Source of the DNA: an uncultured Lachnospiraceae bacterium
GTDB lineage: Bacteria; Bacillota; Clostridia; Lachnospirales; Lachnospiraceae
Reading direction: 5' to 3'
Assembly: GCA_910584945.1 (NCBI GenBank)
Contig: CAJUDY010000024.1
Coordinates: 1 to 46,594, forward strand
DNA length: 46,594 nt
In this document: positions 23,379-32,603 of the stretch, piece by piece
How positions within the stretch are numbered: position 1 is the first letter of the stretch
How the letters are laid out: every line of letters starts with the position of its first letter
Translations under genes and position numbers: made by a program
Notes under the pieces: model-generated
Told to the model about the DNA's origin: nothing
What the model saw: only the letters and a program-made list of their open reading frames with translations
The model's database searches: none

Positions 23379-24332
23379 ATGCGATTAAATCAGTTAGAGT
23401 ATTTTATCAAAGTTGTGGAATGTGGTTCCGTGACAAAAGCGGCCCAGGAACTCTACTTAAGCCAGCCAAGCCTTACCAAAGCCATATCCAGCCTGGAAGC
23501 AGAGTACGATCTGAAACTATTCGACCGTACGGCCAAGGGATTGAGTCTGACGCCAAGAGGGAGGGATTTTCTGGAGTATGCCAAAAGTGTGCTGGACAGT
23601 TCCCGGGCGCTTGATCAGACGTTCGGCAAAAAGGAACATCCGTCGATTCAGAGGATTGCCATTGCCAGCCAGCAGTTTGACTTTATTTACGACATCTTGT
23701 TGATGCTTTATAAAGAGAATAAAGAAAAGTTTCTGCAGATTGATCTGAAGGAGAATGACAGAGGAGAGATCGTAAAGATGGTGGAGGACCGGAAGGCGGA
23801 CATCGGGATTCTGGTCATGAGCGAGAGAGATTCCAAGCCTTTTAAAAGCGAGGTGCAGGGCAGGAATCTGGAGCTTCATGTGCTGGACCGTTCCAGATTC
23901 TATGTGAGCATGGGCAGAAAGTCCAGGCTGTATCCTCAGGATGTGGTGGACGTGGCGGAAGCGGAGAAGTATCTGCATGTGGTTCTGGATTCCGAACTGT
24001 CGCTGCGCAGGGAACTGCGCTATAAGAACGATCTGAATGAAGGGATCAACCATGAGCACCTGATCTTCTGCAACACCATGGGAGTGTGCAGGAAATTCCT
24101 GGAGGAGACAGAGGCGCTTCTCCTCTCTCCCAAATGGGTGCTGGGTTTTTTTGAAAATACCCAGATTCGTTCGGTACCGCTCTTCATGAACGGGAAGGAA
24201 TATCCCGGAATCAATCAGTTGGTGTGGATCAAAAGGACCCAGGAGGAGTTTGATCCAACGGAGAAGCGCTTTATGGAGCTCCTGACCGATTGCTTCCACA
24301 GTGAGGAGAAGACGACCGGAGGGTGCGCCTAG
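23379..24332 (+). CDS. LysR-family transcriptional regulator
   Basis: A 317-residue regulator. The N-terminal winged helix is clear (MRLNQLEYFIKVVECGSVTKAA at 1-22, then LSQPSLTKAISSLE), followed by the linker helix and a type 2 periplasmic-binding-like effector domain (about 90-300). AAAGGGG precedes ATG 23379. It is monocistronic and no divergent target gene stands next to it, so the regulon cannot be read from context. Three direct repeats in its leader suggest autoregulation. Its stop codon overlaps the convergent TetR stop within a CTAG palindrome (24329-24332). Confidence 0.92.
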   Translation: MRLNQLEYFIKVVECGSVTKAAQELYLSQPSLTKAISSLEAEYDLKLFDRTAKGLSLTPRGRDFLEYAKSVLDSSRALDQTFGKKEHPSIQRIAIASQQFDFIYDILLMLYKENKEKFLQIDLKENDRGEIVKMVEDRKADIGILVMSERDSKPFKSEVQGRNLELHVLDRSRFYVSMGRKSRLYPQDVVDVAEAEKYLHVVLDSELSLRRELRYKNDLNEGINHEHLIFCNTMGVCRKFLEETEALLLSPKWVLGFFENTQIRSVPLFMNGKEYPGINQLVWIKRTQEEFDPTEKRFMELLTDCFHSEEKTTGGCA

Positions 24333-24937
24333 GAGGAAGCCTTATCAAAGTCCTGTACGATTCGGCGGATCATGGTGTGTAAGTAGGGCTTCAGCTCCTC
24401 GATATCCGCCGGGTCATGGTAGAGGATGGCGTTGTAACTGACGCCGGCTACCAGCTCGATGACCAGGTAGATGATGATCTCCGGGTTGTCGAAGCGGCAT
24501 CCGGAGCGGGCGATCAACTGTTCATAAAGTTCCCTGGCGGAAACCCCGTCAGGGGCTTTTTCTTCGGTCATGGAGCTTCGGAAGATGCCCCAGCTCAAAT
24601 GTTTGGATAAGAAGAACAGCAGCGACTGGTCCTTCTCCAGCGCGCGCAGAATCTCATCGGTCAGAAAGATGAATTGTTCGTCCAGCCGGGTCAGCGAGGT
24701 ACACTTAAGCTTCAGACAGGCGTTGTTGAACAGCTGGGTTGCCTTGGAGGAGATCAGCCGGTTGCGGATGTCCGTCTTGTCTTTGAAGTACAGATAGAAC
24801 GTTCCCTTGGCGATGCCGGCCTTTCCCACGATGTCCGCGATGGACGTATTGTGAAAACCTTTGGAGACGAACAGGTCAAAAGCGGCGTTCAAAAGGTCTT
24901 TTCTCTTGTTTTCTTTTTTGATTTCAATTTTTCCCAT
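24329..24937 (-). CDS. TetR-family transcriptional regulator
   Basis: About 202 residues. A classical TetR helix-turn-helix occupies the first 50 residues (RKDLLNAAFDLFVSKGFHNTSIADIVGKAGIAKGTFYLYF, positions about 10-50, only part quoted as the motif GFHNTSIADIV-GKAGIAKGT), followed by an all-helical ligand and dimer domain. The chosen ATG (24937) has AAGGGGGAT upstream; a frame extending 12 codons further lacks one. A dyad TGAC-CAATA-GTCA at 25012-25024 in its upstream region resembles TetR operators of this group. No exporter gene is adjacent, so the ligand is unknown. Its last codons overlap the convergent LysR stop. Confidence 0.9.
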   Translation of the reverse strand: MGKIEIKKENKRKDLLNAAFDLFVSKGFHNTSIADIVGKAGIAKGTFYLYFKDKTDIRNRLISSKATQLFNNACLKLKCTSLTRLDEQFIFLTDEILRALEKDQSLLFFLSKHLSWGIFRSSMTEEKAPDGVSARELYEQLIARSGCRFDNPEIIIYLVIELVAGVSYNAILYHDPADIEELKPYLHTMIRRIVQDFDKASS

Positions 24938-25011
24938 CAAAATATCCCCCTTGTATTTTATACTGTATCCCATTGATCATAAAAAAGCAATGTACATTTC
25001 TGCCAAAATAT

Positions 25012-25024
25012 TGACCAATAGTCA
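25012..25024. promoter_or_regulatory. Putative TetR operator
   Basis: TGAC (25012-25015), a 5-base centre and GTCA (25021-25024). It lies in the divergent gap between the TetR gene and the small gene at 25100, so one repressor could control both directions (inference). Confidence 0.4.
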
Positions 25025-25099
25025 TTTTTTGTTTTGAACCATGATATCCGGCGCTGCATATATTGATGATATAGAGATGACAGAAGGGAGTTTGACCTC

Positions 25100-25537
25100 A
25101 TGAAGGAACAAAGGGAATGGAATCCCTATAACATGAATCCGGTCCTGTATCCCGGGCAGCGGGAATTTCCATGGCTCTACCCTTACGGGAATCAGATGAA
25201 TTACTGGAATCTGTGGAACGTTCCGGAGCAGATGGAAGATGAGATGGATACCAGACGCCTTCGGGAGCTGTATCCTCTGATGGCAAGAAGACTTCAACCC
25301 TATGTGGAAGAGATCTGTACCCGGATGGAATATCCGGGCAGCATGATGTACGACGAGTATCCGGATCAGCTTTCCCTCCGGCACAAGGCCAGGGAAGTAT
25401 GGCAGGCTGCCAGTGACGGCGAGGATTTCGGGGACCGGGCGCCCACATGGGAGCAGTTTCAGGATCTGATCGGAGTGCTGCTTCTGCAGGAAATGATGAG
25501 ACGCAGAAAACGGAACCGGAGCCATATCCTGCGCTAA
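25100..25537 (+). CDS. Small conserved acidic protein, possibly spore-associated
   Basis: A 145-residue soluble protein with no signal peptide. The first 40 residues are rich in Pro, Tyr, Asn and Trp (NPYNMNPVLYPGQREFPWLY), a composition seen in spore-coat-like proteins. The rest is helical (RELYPLMARRLQPYVEEIC, then MMYDEYPDQLSLRHKAREV) and ends with a basic RRRKRNR. I have seen similar small proteins in clostridial genomes as conserved hypotheticals; the spore link is only an inference from composition. ATG 25100 follows GGGAG. A strong promoter between it and the next gene shows that the two can be transcribed separately. The TetR operator-like dyad lies 75 bases upstream. Confidence 0.6.
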   Translation: MKEQREWNPYNMNPVLYPGQREFPWLYPYGNQMNYWNLWNVPEQMEDEMDTRRLRELYPLMARRLQPYVEEICTRMEYPGSMMYDEYPDQLSLRHKAREVWQAASDGEDFGDRAPTWEQFQDLIGVLLLQEMMRRRKRNRSHILR

Positions 25538-25545
25538 CACATGGG

Positions 25546-25574
25546 TTGACCATGGAAAAAAAGATTGTTAAAAT
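25546..25574 (+). promoter_or_regulatory. Promoter of the large secreted protein gene
   Basis: TTGACC (25546-25551), a 17-bp spacer and TAAAAT (25569-25574), about 64 bases before the start codon at 25638. Confidence 0.65.
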
Positions 25575-25637
25575 AGTTACGATACATGAATGAAAAAAAG
25601 ATGTGATGAAAAAGCCCGATTTGGAGAAGATAAAGAT

Positions 25638-28142
25638 ATGAAGAAACTGATAATCAGAATCGTGACGGTCCTGCTGGCATTTCTGGCGGGCGCGGGATTT
25701 ATGAGCTACGCAACTTATATGGGCAACCGGGATATGACCGCGGTGATGGCGCAGGCGACGCTGCCGGTGCTCTACGCAGAGCAGGATGGAGAACAGTATA
25801 ATGAGATGCACGGATATGTGGAACCAATGAATGGCAGCTATATGAAGGAATCAATCCTGGGGATCTCCACGGATCACCAGCTTCATATCGCTGTCGAAAA
25901 ATACAATGCCCATATCGGCAGTCTGTCCTATGAAGTGCGCAGTCTTGACATGTCCCGCCTGATTCAGGATGGCAGCGAGATCCCTGTGGAGGATGATGGA
26001 AAGTATGTGCGCGCCTCCATCGACCTTAAGGATCTGATGGAAGCAGGCGAGCGGTATCTGCTCGTTCTCACGGTGCATACCAAAGAGCACGGGGAGGTCT
26101 ACTACTATTCCCAGATCAGCTACCTTGGGGAAAACCATGTCAGGGAATGCCTGGATTTTGCAAAATCCTTTCATGAGGCGACCTTTCAGAAGGATACAAA
26201 CCAGGAGCTTTTGAAAAGGCTCGAACCGGACAGCGGCATGGACCGAAAAGATTTTGGCTATGTGAACATTCACTCTTATCCGAGGACGGTGGTCTGGGGA
26301 GAGATGCAGGTGGAGCGGCTGACCAAACCGCGGGTTCGCTTCACGGATTTCCGCGGCAATATTGTCTCATTGGTGATGGAATACCGGATGCAGGACCGGG
26401 ATACCAAAGATTTGTATCAGGTGACGGAGGCTTACTGTATTCAGTACACCCAGTCCCGGATGTATCTGCAGAACTATGAACGGACTGCGGACCGGATCTT
26501 CCAGGTGGGAAATCAGATCGTGGAGGACGGGCAGATCGACTTCGGGATTCAGAGCCGGGAGATGAACTACCGGAAGAATGAGGAGGAGAATGTGATCGGC
26601 TTCGTGCAGCAGGGGCAGCTCTGGTGCTATGATTTCGGACAGAACCGCCTGAGCCGGGTCTATGGCTTTGAGGATGAGGAGGACGAAAGAGGTCTTTACA
26701 ATGCCCATGATTTTCGGATTCTTCAGGTGGAGGATTCAGGAAGCATGGATTTTCTGGTGTACGGCTATATGAACCGGGGACTCTACGAAGGAAGATGCGG
26801 GGTGCTGCTGTGCCGCTATGACGCGCTGATGAATACGGTGGAAGAGCGGTACTTTCTGCCCAGCGACCGGCCTTATCCGGTGGTCAGGGAAGAAGTGGGA
26901 AAGCTGTCCGTAGTCAATGACAAGGATACGGCGTGGCTTTCCTACAAAGGGCTGATCCTGCGGATCGACCTGAAAAACTTAAGTGTGCGTCTTCTGGCGG
27001 AGGGAATCCGGGAGGAGGAGCTGCAGGTGTCAAAGAACGGCTATCTGGCGGCGTGGACGGACAGAGAGGCGCAGAATATCAGCCTTCTGAATACCCGGAG
27101 CGGGATTGTGAATCAGATCACCGCGGAGTCCGGAGAGCAGATCCGGGCGCTGGGCTTCATGGAAGAGGACTTTATCTACGGAACCACGCGGGTGGAGGAT
27201 ATCCGGATCAATGCGGCAGGGCAGAGCGTCTATCCCATGTACCGGGTGATCATCCGGGATCACTCCGGAAAAGAAGTCAGGGAGTTCAATTACGCGGCCA
27301 AAGGGAAATACGTAAAGGAGCTGTCGATTGTGGAGAACCGGATTGATCTGTCCTGTGTCGCGCTGATGCCGGACGGCTCCCTGGAGGAAGTTCAGCCGGA
27401 ACCGATCACTTATACCATTGAGCCGGAACAGGAGAAGCTGGTGCTTAAAATCACGAATGACGAGGTGAGGCGGAGCGAATATCAATTTGCCTATGAGGGC
27501 ACACAAAAAAGCGGTTCCATGAAACGTCCCAGAGTGCGGATGGTGCTGTATGAGGAGAATCGGACCCTCCGGCTGGACCGTCCGGGAGAAGAGCAGTATA
27601 TGGCATGGAGCTTTTCCGGACAGGCAAAGAGATATGAGACCCTCTCCGAGGCGGTGATCGCCGCCCATGATGGCATGGGGGCGGTCTGGAAGGATGGGAC
27701 CCGCCGCCTGTGGGAGCGCTGGAATCGTCCGGCCAGGATGCAGATCGAGAGCTTTGACAGCCAGGAGGACGCGGAGAGCGCCGGAAGCAGCGTGGCCCAG
27801 TGCCTGCAGCTTCTGCTTCATCAAAAGCAGATCTACACGGACGTACAGGCCTGTCTGGAGGAAGGGATGGCCGTGTGGGAGATCTGCGATCAGGAGTTAA
27901 AGGAGGACAGCTGCCTGATCCCCGGATGCAGCCTTCGGATGGCGCTTTACTATGTGGCCAATCAGTCTCCGGTCATGGGAATTACGGATACCGGGGACGC
28001 GGTGCTGATCGTGGGCTATGACGCACAGAATATCATCTACTATGAACCGGGTCAGATCGAACTGAAAAAGGCAGGCTTAAAGGACAGCACCGAGATGTTC
28101 GAGCGGGCGGGCAATCTGTTCTTCACCTACCTGCCGCAATAG
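25638..28142 (+). CDS. Large membrane-anchored protein with C-terminal pseudo-C39 peptidase-like domain
   Basis: An 834-residue protein. ATG 25638 has GGAGA upstream; an ATG 48 bases earlier has no ribosome site. An N-terminal signal-anchor helix (about 5-27) is followed by a large extracellular part. The middle has repeated beta-blade-like stretches (residues about 270-600: LVYGYMNRG, WLSYKGLILRIDL, LAAWTDREAQNISLLN), suggesting a propeller. The last 110 residues resemble Peptidase_C39_2 (CSLRMALYYVANQSPVMGI, then VLIVGYD-QNIIYYEP). The usual catalytic His before VLIVGYD is Asp in TGDAVLIVGYD, and the NCG nucleophile motif is not seen, so it is probably not an active protease. It is 33 bases before the M29 peptidase. 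Function is unknown; a cell-surface binding role is inferred. Confidence 0.65.
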   Translation: MKKLIIRIVTVLLAFLAGAGFMSYATYMGNRDMTAVMAQATLPVLYAEQDGEQYNEMHGYVEPMNGSYMKESILGISTDHQLHIAVEKYNAHIGSLSYEVRSLDMSRLIQDGSEIPVEDDGKYVRASIDLKDLMEAGERYLLVLTVHTKEHGEVYYYSQISYLGENHVRECLDFAKSFHEATFQKDTNQELLKRLEPDSGMDRKDFGYVNIHSYPRTVVWGEMQVERLTKPRVRFTDFRGNIVSLVMEYRMQDRDTKDLYQVTEAYCIQYTQSRMYLQNYERTADRIFQVGNQIVEDGQIDFGIQSREMNYRKNEEENVIGFVQQGQLWCYDFGQNRLSRVYGFEDEEDERGLYNAHDFRILQVEDSGSMDFLVYGYMNRGLYEGRCGVLLCRYDALMNTVEERYFLPSDRPYPVVREEVGKLSVVNDKDTAWLSYKGLILRIDLKNLSVRLLAEGIREEELQVSKNGYLAAWTDREAQNISLLNTRSGIVNQITAESGEQIRALGFMEEDFIYGTTRVEDIRINAAGQSVYPMYRVIIRDHSGKEVREFNYAAKGKYVKELSIVENRIDLSCVALMPDGSLEEVQPEPITYTIEPEQEKLVLKITNDEVRRSEYQFAYEGTQKSGSMKRPRVRMVLYEENRTLRLDRPGEEQYMAWSFSGQAKRYETLSEAVIAAHDGMGAVWKDGTRRLWERWNRPARMQIESFDSQEDAESAGSSVAQCLQLLLHQKQIYTDVQACLEEGMAVWEICDQELKEDSCLIPGCSLRMALYYVANQSPVMGITDTGDAVLIVGYDAQNIIYYEPGQIELKKAGLKDSTEMFERAGNLFFTYLPQ

Positions 28143-28174
28143 ATCAATGGAAAACAACGAAGGAGAGTTGACGT

Positions 28175-29293
28175 ATGGACGAGAGAATCAAGACGCTGGC
28201 CAGAGGGCTGGTTCACTACTCCTGCCAGGTCAAGGCGGGGGACAAGGTCTATATTCATTATACTGGAGCCAGCACCAGGGCTCTTGCCAAGGAGCTGGTG
28301 CGCACGGTATATGAGGCGGGCGGGCTGCCCTTTATCCACTATACAGATCCGCAGCTTCAGAGGCTCCAGATCATGGAGTGCACAAAGGAACAGATGGAAC
28401 TTATGGCGCAGGTAGACGCGCTGGAGATGTCTCATATGGACTGTTATATAGCCGTGCGGGGAAGCGACAACATATCGGAACTGTCGGATGTACCGGCCGA
28501 CCGTATGGCTCTTTATGAGAAATATTATGTAACCCCGGTGCATCACAAGATCCGAGTGCCGAAGACCCGTTGGGTGGTCTTACGCTACCCGAACGACGCC
28601 ATGGCGCAGCTGTCGGGAACCAGCACCGAAGCGTTCGAGGACTTTTACTTCCGGGTATGCAATCTGGACTACAGCCGCATGGAAGCGGCCATGAAGCCTC
28701 TGGTGGAGCTTATGGAGCGGACCGACCGGGTGCGGATCAAAGGACCGGGGACTGACCTTGCTTTCTCCATCAAAGGAATTCCGGCCATCCCCTGCGCGGG
28801 ACGGATGAACATCCCCGACGGAGAGGTCTTCACCGCGCCGGTGAGGAATTCCGTGAACGGCGTCTTAAGCTACAATACGCCCTCCGTCTTCCAGGGCTTC
28901 ACCTATGAGAACATCCGGTTGACCTTCCGGGACGGAAAGATCGTGGAGGCGACGGCCAATAACACAGAGCGGATCACCCGGGTGTTTGACACGGACGAGG
29001 GCGCCCGGTATGTGGGCGAATTCGCCATCGGGGTGAATCCGTATGTATTGGAGCCCATGAAGGACACGCTGTTCGACGAGAAGATTATGGGGTCCATTCA
29101 TTTCACGCCTGGCAACTGCTATGACGAGGCGCCCAACGGGAATGTATCCTCCATCCACTGGGATCTGGTGCTGATCCAGAGGCCGGAGTACGGAGGGGGA
29201 GAGATCTACTTCGACGACGTCCTGATCCGGAAGGACGGGGAGTTTGTGCTGACCGAACTTAGGGGATTGAATCCGGAGGGGCTGACAGAGTAA
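28175..29293 (+). CDS. M29-family metallo-aminopeptidase (AmpS/PepS type)
   Basis: A 372-residue cytoplasmic aminopeptidase of family M29, which removes N-terminal residues using two metal ions. Family marks are present: RMNIPDGEVFTAPV (about 209-222) with a metal-binding Glu, GEFAIGVNP (about 285-293), MGSIHFTPGN-YD (about 309-320) and IHWDLV (about 329-334). Length is slightly below the 400-415 of the best-known members. It begins with GGAGAGTTG before ATG 28175, 33 bases after the large secreted protein gene, so the two may be one transcript. Peptide salvage is the likely role. Repeat R2 starts 18 bases after its stop. Confidence 0.88.
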   Translation: MDERIKTLARGLVHYSCQVKAGDKVYIHYTGASTRALAKELVRTVYEAGGLPFIHYTDPQLQRLQIMECTKEQMELMAQVDALEMSHMDCYIAVRGSDNISELSDVPADRMALYEKYYVTPVHHKIRVPKTRWVVLRYPNDAMAQLSGTSTEAFEDFYFRVCNLDYSRMEAAMKPLVELMERTDRVRIKGPGTDLAFSIKGIPAIPCAGRMNIPDGEVFTAPVRNSVNGVLSYNTPSVFQGFTYENIRLTFRDGKIVEATANNTERITRVFDTDEGARYVGEFAIGVNPYVLEPMKDTLFDEKIMGSIHFTPGNCYDEAPNGNVSSIHWDLVLIQRPEYGGGEIYFDDVLIRKDGEFVLTELRGLNPEGLTE

Positions 29294-29311
29294 AGTGTGG
29301 GAGTAGAGGAC

Positions 29312-29494
29312 GCCGCAGAGGGCGGGGGATATCCACCCGCGGGCCCGGGGCAATGCTTTGTCAAGCTAACCACTAACTGCGACCAACGACGCTCAGCAAG
29401 GGCTTCGCGCCGGGTCTCCGTAAGTGGTGGATCTTGCCAAAGCTAAAAACGCCCCCAAAAGGGCCCGTGCCCGGATACCCCCGCCCTCTGCGGC
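29312..29494 (+). repeat. Structured palindromic element, copy R2
   Basis: Ends GCCGCAGAGGGCGGGGG and its complement (near 29476-29494) pair over about 20 bp. The core on the plus strand carries GGGGCAATGCT, AAGCTAACCACTAACT, GCGACCAACGACGC, GGGTCTCCGTAAGTGGTGGA and ACGCCCCC. The inner stem CCACT/AGTGG is CGCT/AGCG in R1 and R3, a covarying change. It is almost identical in the core to R4 (32604), in the same orientation. Confidence 0.75.
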
Positions 29495-29551
29495 TGACTT
29501 TCTCAGACGATACGTTCGAGCAGCGCGGCAGGTGTTGGCCTGTGATATTCA

Positions 29552-29730
29552 GTTGCAGGAAGGGAGCGGTCCCCCTAGGCGCTTTTCAAGGGCGCTTTTA
29601 GCAGGGATGAAATCCAGCGCTTACGAAGACCCGGCGCGAAGTTATACTGAGCGTCGTTGGTCGCAGTTAGCGATTAGTTCGGACCTGCGTTGCCCGCGCC
29701 TGCCCAGGGGTACCGCTCCCTTCCTGCAGC
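29552..29730 (-). repeat. Structured palindromic element, copy R3
   Basis: Arms GTTGCAGGAAGGGAGCGGT (29552-29570) and ACCGCTCCCTTCCTGCAGC (29712-29730) pair over 19 bp with one G-U and share little with arms of the other copies. Read on the minus strand, the core has GCTAACTGCGACCAACGACGC, shown here as its first 20 bases GCTAACTGCGACCAACGACG, and TCTTCGTAAGCGCTGGAT. It faces R2 across 57 bases. Confidence 0.72.
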
Positions 29731-29798
29731 GTCCGTTTCGCCAAGCCCCTCCGGCGGCGTTCGGCGTGCCGGGGGGCGTCCCTTTTTATTTTAATGGA

Positions 29799-29845
29799 AT
29801 CTTAATAATTTTGCATCGGGCATCTTAATAAGAAGATGGTATAAC
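29799..29845 (+). promoter_or_regulatory. Direct-repeat operator and -10 of the response regulator operon
   Basis: ATCTTAATAA occurs at 29799-29808 and again at 29822-29831, 23 bp apart, before TATAAC (29840-29845). Two boxes at two-turn spacing close to a -10 with no good -35 is typical of promoters activated by OmpR/PhoB-type regulators, so autoregulation is likely (inference). Confidence 0.5.
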
Positions 29846-29871
29846 AGGAGTGTAGCAAAGGAGAGACGAAT

Positions 29872-30561
29872 ATGAACATACTGGTATGCGATGACGACCG
29901 CGCGATTGTGGACGCGATCGAGATCTATCTGAGTCAGGAAGGCTATACCGTTCTGAAGGCGTATGACGGACTGGAAGCGATTGAGATGTTGAAGAAACAT
30001 GACATTCAGCTTCTTCTGATTGATATCATGATGCCCCGGCTGGACGGTATCCGGGCGACGATGAAGATCCGGGAGGACAGCAAAGTGCCGATTATCTTCC
30101 TGTCCGCCAAGTCGGAGGATGTGGACAAAATCCTGGGGCTCAATATCGGGGCGGATGATTATATCACAAAACCTTTTAATCCCCTGGAACTGACCGCGAG
30201 GGTGAAGTCCCTGCTTCGAAGGTATACCCAGTTCGGAGCCATGGCCGAGACGAAGCCCACGGTTTTTCGCATCGGAGGCCTCCGGGTGGACGACGACCGC
30301 AAAGAAGTGACCGTGGACGATGAGTCCGTAAGGCTTACGCCCATTGAGTACCAGATCTTGCTTCTGCTGGTTCAGAATCCCGGAAGAGTGTTCTCGATTT
30401 CTCAGATTTACGAACGAATCTGGAAAGAAGAAGCTCTGGGAGGAGACAATACCGTAGCCGTACATATTCGTCATATCCGGGAAAAGATCGAGATCAATCC
30501 CAAAGATCCAAGATACATCAAAGTCGTCTGGGGCGTGGGGTATAAGATCGAGAAGCAATAG
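29872..30561 (+). CDS. OmpR-family response regulator
   Basis: A 229-residue two-component regulator. The receiver domain (1-118) has the acidic pocket DDD at 7-9, phospho-acceptor Asp51 (LLIDIMMP) and Lys in ITKPFNP. The winged-helix DNA-binding domain (about 130-228) carries LTPIEYQILLLL, NTVAVHIRHIREKIE and the closing WGVGYKIEKQ, as in the VanR/OmpR class. AAAGGAGAG precedes ATG 29872. It is 18 bases upstream of the sensor kinase, with which it forms one operon. Direct repeats in its promoter suggest self-activation. No target operon is adjacent. Confidence 0.93.
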   Translation: MNILVCDDDRAIVDAIEIYLSQEGYTVLKAYDGLEAIEMLKKHDIQLLLIDIMMPRLDGIRATMKIREDSKVPIIFLSAKSEDVDKILGLNIGADDYITKPFNPLELTARVKSLLRRYTQFGAMAETKPTVFRIGGLRVDDDRKEVTVDDESVRLTPIEYQILLLLVQNPGRVFSISQIYERIWKEEALGGDNTVAVHIRHIREKIEINPKDPRYIKVVWGVGYKIEKQ

Positions 30562-30579
30562 CTGGAGGATATATAGTAT

Positions 30580-32586
30580 ATGGAGAAAAAGGGGTATCGG
30601 GTATTTTGGCGGTGGGTAGTACTGCTCTTGAATCTGGCGGCCGCGGCGGCGCTGGCCTTTGGGAACACCAGGTACAGAGAAGAAGGCGATACCCGGGAGC
30701 TGTGGGAAAATGTCCTGCGGGGAAGATCCTGGGAAGAGACGGAGGAATACGCTCAGCAGGCCTCTGAGGCGGTCTACCGCGCGCTGGAGGCCGCGGCGAG
30801 GGCCAGCCGCATGGAAAAGGGCGGCGTCTACGACCCGGACCGGATTATTCGGGTGCGGGACTATCTGGACGTGAGGGCCGTCTATGAAGAAGTTCCTGAG
30901 AGCCAGAAAAAAGACGGCATCTGTTACCGCCTGGGCGATCTGTATCAGTGGAGCCTGAAAGGAACGAATGTCCGGGAGAATATCCTGCAGGAGTCCTACG
31001 CTCCTCTTTTTTATGGAAGCATACAGGAATACGCCAACGAATGCGACGAAGAATATCAGGTGGTGGTCGATCAGATTCTGGAGGCGATGAACGTTCTTCA
31101 AAAGGATGTGGGAGAGTATCAGCAGCTTCAGAAAACCTGGTCCTATGAGGCGGTCAATGTGCGCTACGCTCTGAAAGATCTGGGCAGCGGAAATATTTAC
31201 ACGAACGTACCCGAGCTTCGGCAGAGGGAGTGCTCCACGGAAGAACTGGAACAGTATTTTTACAGCTTGGGAAGCTACTACTCCTTCGACAGCCGTACGG
31301 CCAACGTGGCGGAGCGGAAGATCGGGGAGTATTATTCTTACAATACCCATGCGCTTCTGACCGGGTGGAATGCGCACCTTAATGGAGAGTACCAGGTCTA
31401 TGTGGGGATTGACACCCGTTTTCCGGTGGCGGACGCGTTCGCCCAGGGGGCCCAGAGGTATGCGGCTGCGAAAGTCCGGCTGCCCAGGTATGGGCTGATT
31501 ATGGGAGGAAGCGCGCTGATTCTCCTCTGTACGCTCTTTGTCCTGTGCTGGCGGCTGTCCAGGTATATCAGCCGGTATCTCGGCGAGATATTTGCTCACA
31601 TGCATATGGCATTGCGGATTGGTATCTTTTTTGCAGGCTATCTGCTGCTCGCGCTGGGACTTTGGAAGCTTCTGGGGGAGGGGGCGTTCGCAGGACTGAT
31701 ACTGGTTCTTTATAACCTGGGAGTTCTGGCTCTGCTCTTGGGAGAAGAACTCCAGCGTCAGAGGCTTCTGGAAGCCGTGCAGGCCATGGCGGAGGGCGCC
31801 GGGGAGGCAGAGTTTCCGAAGGAACGACTTTTTTTCGGCAACCGACAGTTGGCAGAGGCGGTGAGTCAGTTAGGAGAGGGGCTCCAGACCGCTTTACAGG
31901 AACAGATGAAGAGCGAGCGGATGAAGGCGGCCTTGATCACCAATGTATCCCACGATCTGAAGACTCCACTGACTTCCATCATTAACTATGTGGATTTGAT
32001 GAAGAGAGAGCGCATTGAGAGCCCCAAGGCGCAGGAGTATCTGCAGGTGCTGGATCAGAAGTCCCAGCGGTTAAAGCAGCTGACCGAGGACCTGGTGGAG
32101 GCTTCCCGGGCCAGTTCCGGCAATGTGGTGCTGGAGATTCAGCGGATCGACTTGAAGGAGCTTTTGATGCAGACGGGCGGGGAGTTCACGGAGCGTTTCG
32201 CGGTGCGGGGGCTGACGCTGATGGAAAATTATCCGGAATCCCCTCTGTATGTGGAGGCGGACGGCAGGCATCTGTGGAGAATTATTGAGAATCTGTACCG
32301 GAATGTGGAAAAGTATGCCATGCCCTATACGCGGGTTTATGTGGACCTGTCGGAGGAGGAAGAGCGGGCGGTGCTTTCCATGAAAAATATTTCGGAGCAG
32401 GCGCTGAATATCTCCGCGGAGGAGTTGACGGAACGCTTCACCCGGGGGGATGAATCCCGCAGTACGGAGGGGAGCGGGCTGGGGCTCTCGATCGCGAAGG
32501 ATTTGACGGAGCTGCAGCATGGGACATTTGGAATTTATCTGGATGGGGATTTGTTCAAGGTGACGATGACGTTTGCGAAGGCGTAA
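30580..32586 (+). CDS. Sensor histidine kinase, partner of the upstream regulator
   Basis: A 668-residue membrane kinase. It has an N-terminal helix (about 9-27), a long extracytoplasmic sensor region of about 270 residues with no recognised fold, then helices near 305-325 and two more between 344 and 390, a linker, the dimerisation/phospho-acceptor domain with His458 (ITNVSHDLKTPLTS), and the ATPase domain with N-box RIIENLYRNVEKYA and G-box EGSGLGLSIAKDL. The N-box has Arg-Asn-Val in place of the usual D/N-N-A, a mild departure. The start codon follows GGAGGATATATAGT. The large sensor suggests an extracellular ligand. Element R4 begins 17 bases after its stop. Confidence 0.9.
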   Translation: MEKKGYRVFWRWVVLLLNLAAAAALAFGNTRYREEGDTRELWENVLRGRSWEETEEYAQQASEAVYRALEAAARASRMEKGGVYDPDRIIRVRDYLDVRAVYEEVPESQKKDGICYRLGDLYQWSLKGTNVRENILQESYAPLFYGSIQEYANECDEEYQVVVDQILEAMNVLQKDVGEYQQLQKTWSYEAVNVRYALKDLGSGNIYTNVPELRQRECSTEELEQYFYSLGSYYSFDSRTANVAERKIGEYYSYNTHALLTGWNAHLNGEYQVYVGIDTRFPVADAFAQGAQRYAAAKVRLPRYGLIMGGSALILLCTLFVLCWRLSRYISRYLGEIFAHMHMALRIGIFFAGYLLLALGLWKLLGEGAFAGLILVLYNLGVLALLLGEELQRQRLLEAVQAMAEGAGEAEFPKERLFFGNRQLAEAVSQLGEGLQTALQEQMKSERMKAALITNVSHDLKTPLTSIINYVDLMKRERIESPKAQEYLQVLDQKSQRLKQLTEDLVEASRASSGNVVLEIQRIDLKELLMQTGGEFTERFAVRGLTLMENYPESPLYVEADGRHLWRIIENLYRNVEKYAMPYTRVYVDLSEEEERAVLSMKNISEQALNISAEELTERFTRGDESRSTEGSGLGLSIAKDLTELQHGTFGIYLDGDLFKVTMTFAKA

Positions 32587-32603
32587 GGACATGCGTTCAA
32601 AGA

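Noticed and set aside
25031..25060. A sporulation sigma-E type promoter (CATATATT near 25056) before the 25100 gene
   Set aside because: The -10-like box fits, but no matching -35 lies at the needed distance.
29791..31605. A 604-codon minus-strand open frame
   Set aside because: It lies entirely opposite the response regulator and kinase genes, which have complete catalytic motifs; the reverse product has no recognisable domain.
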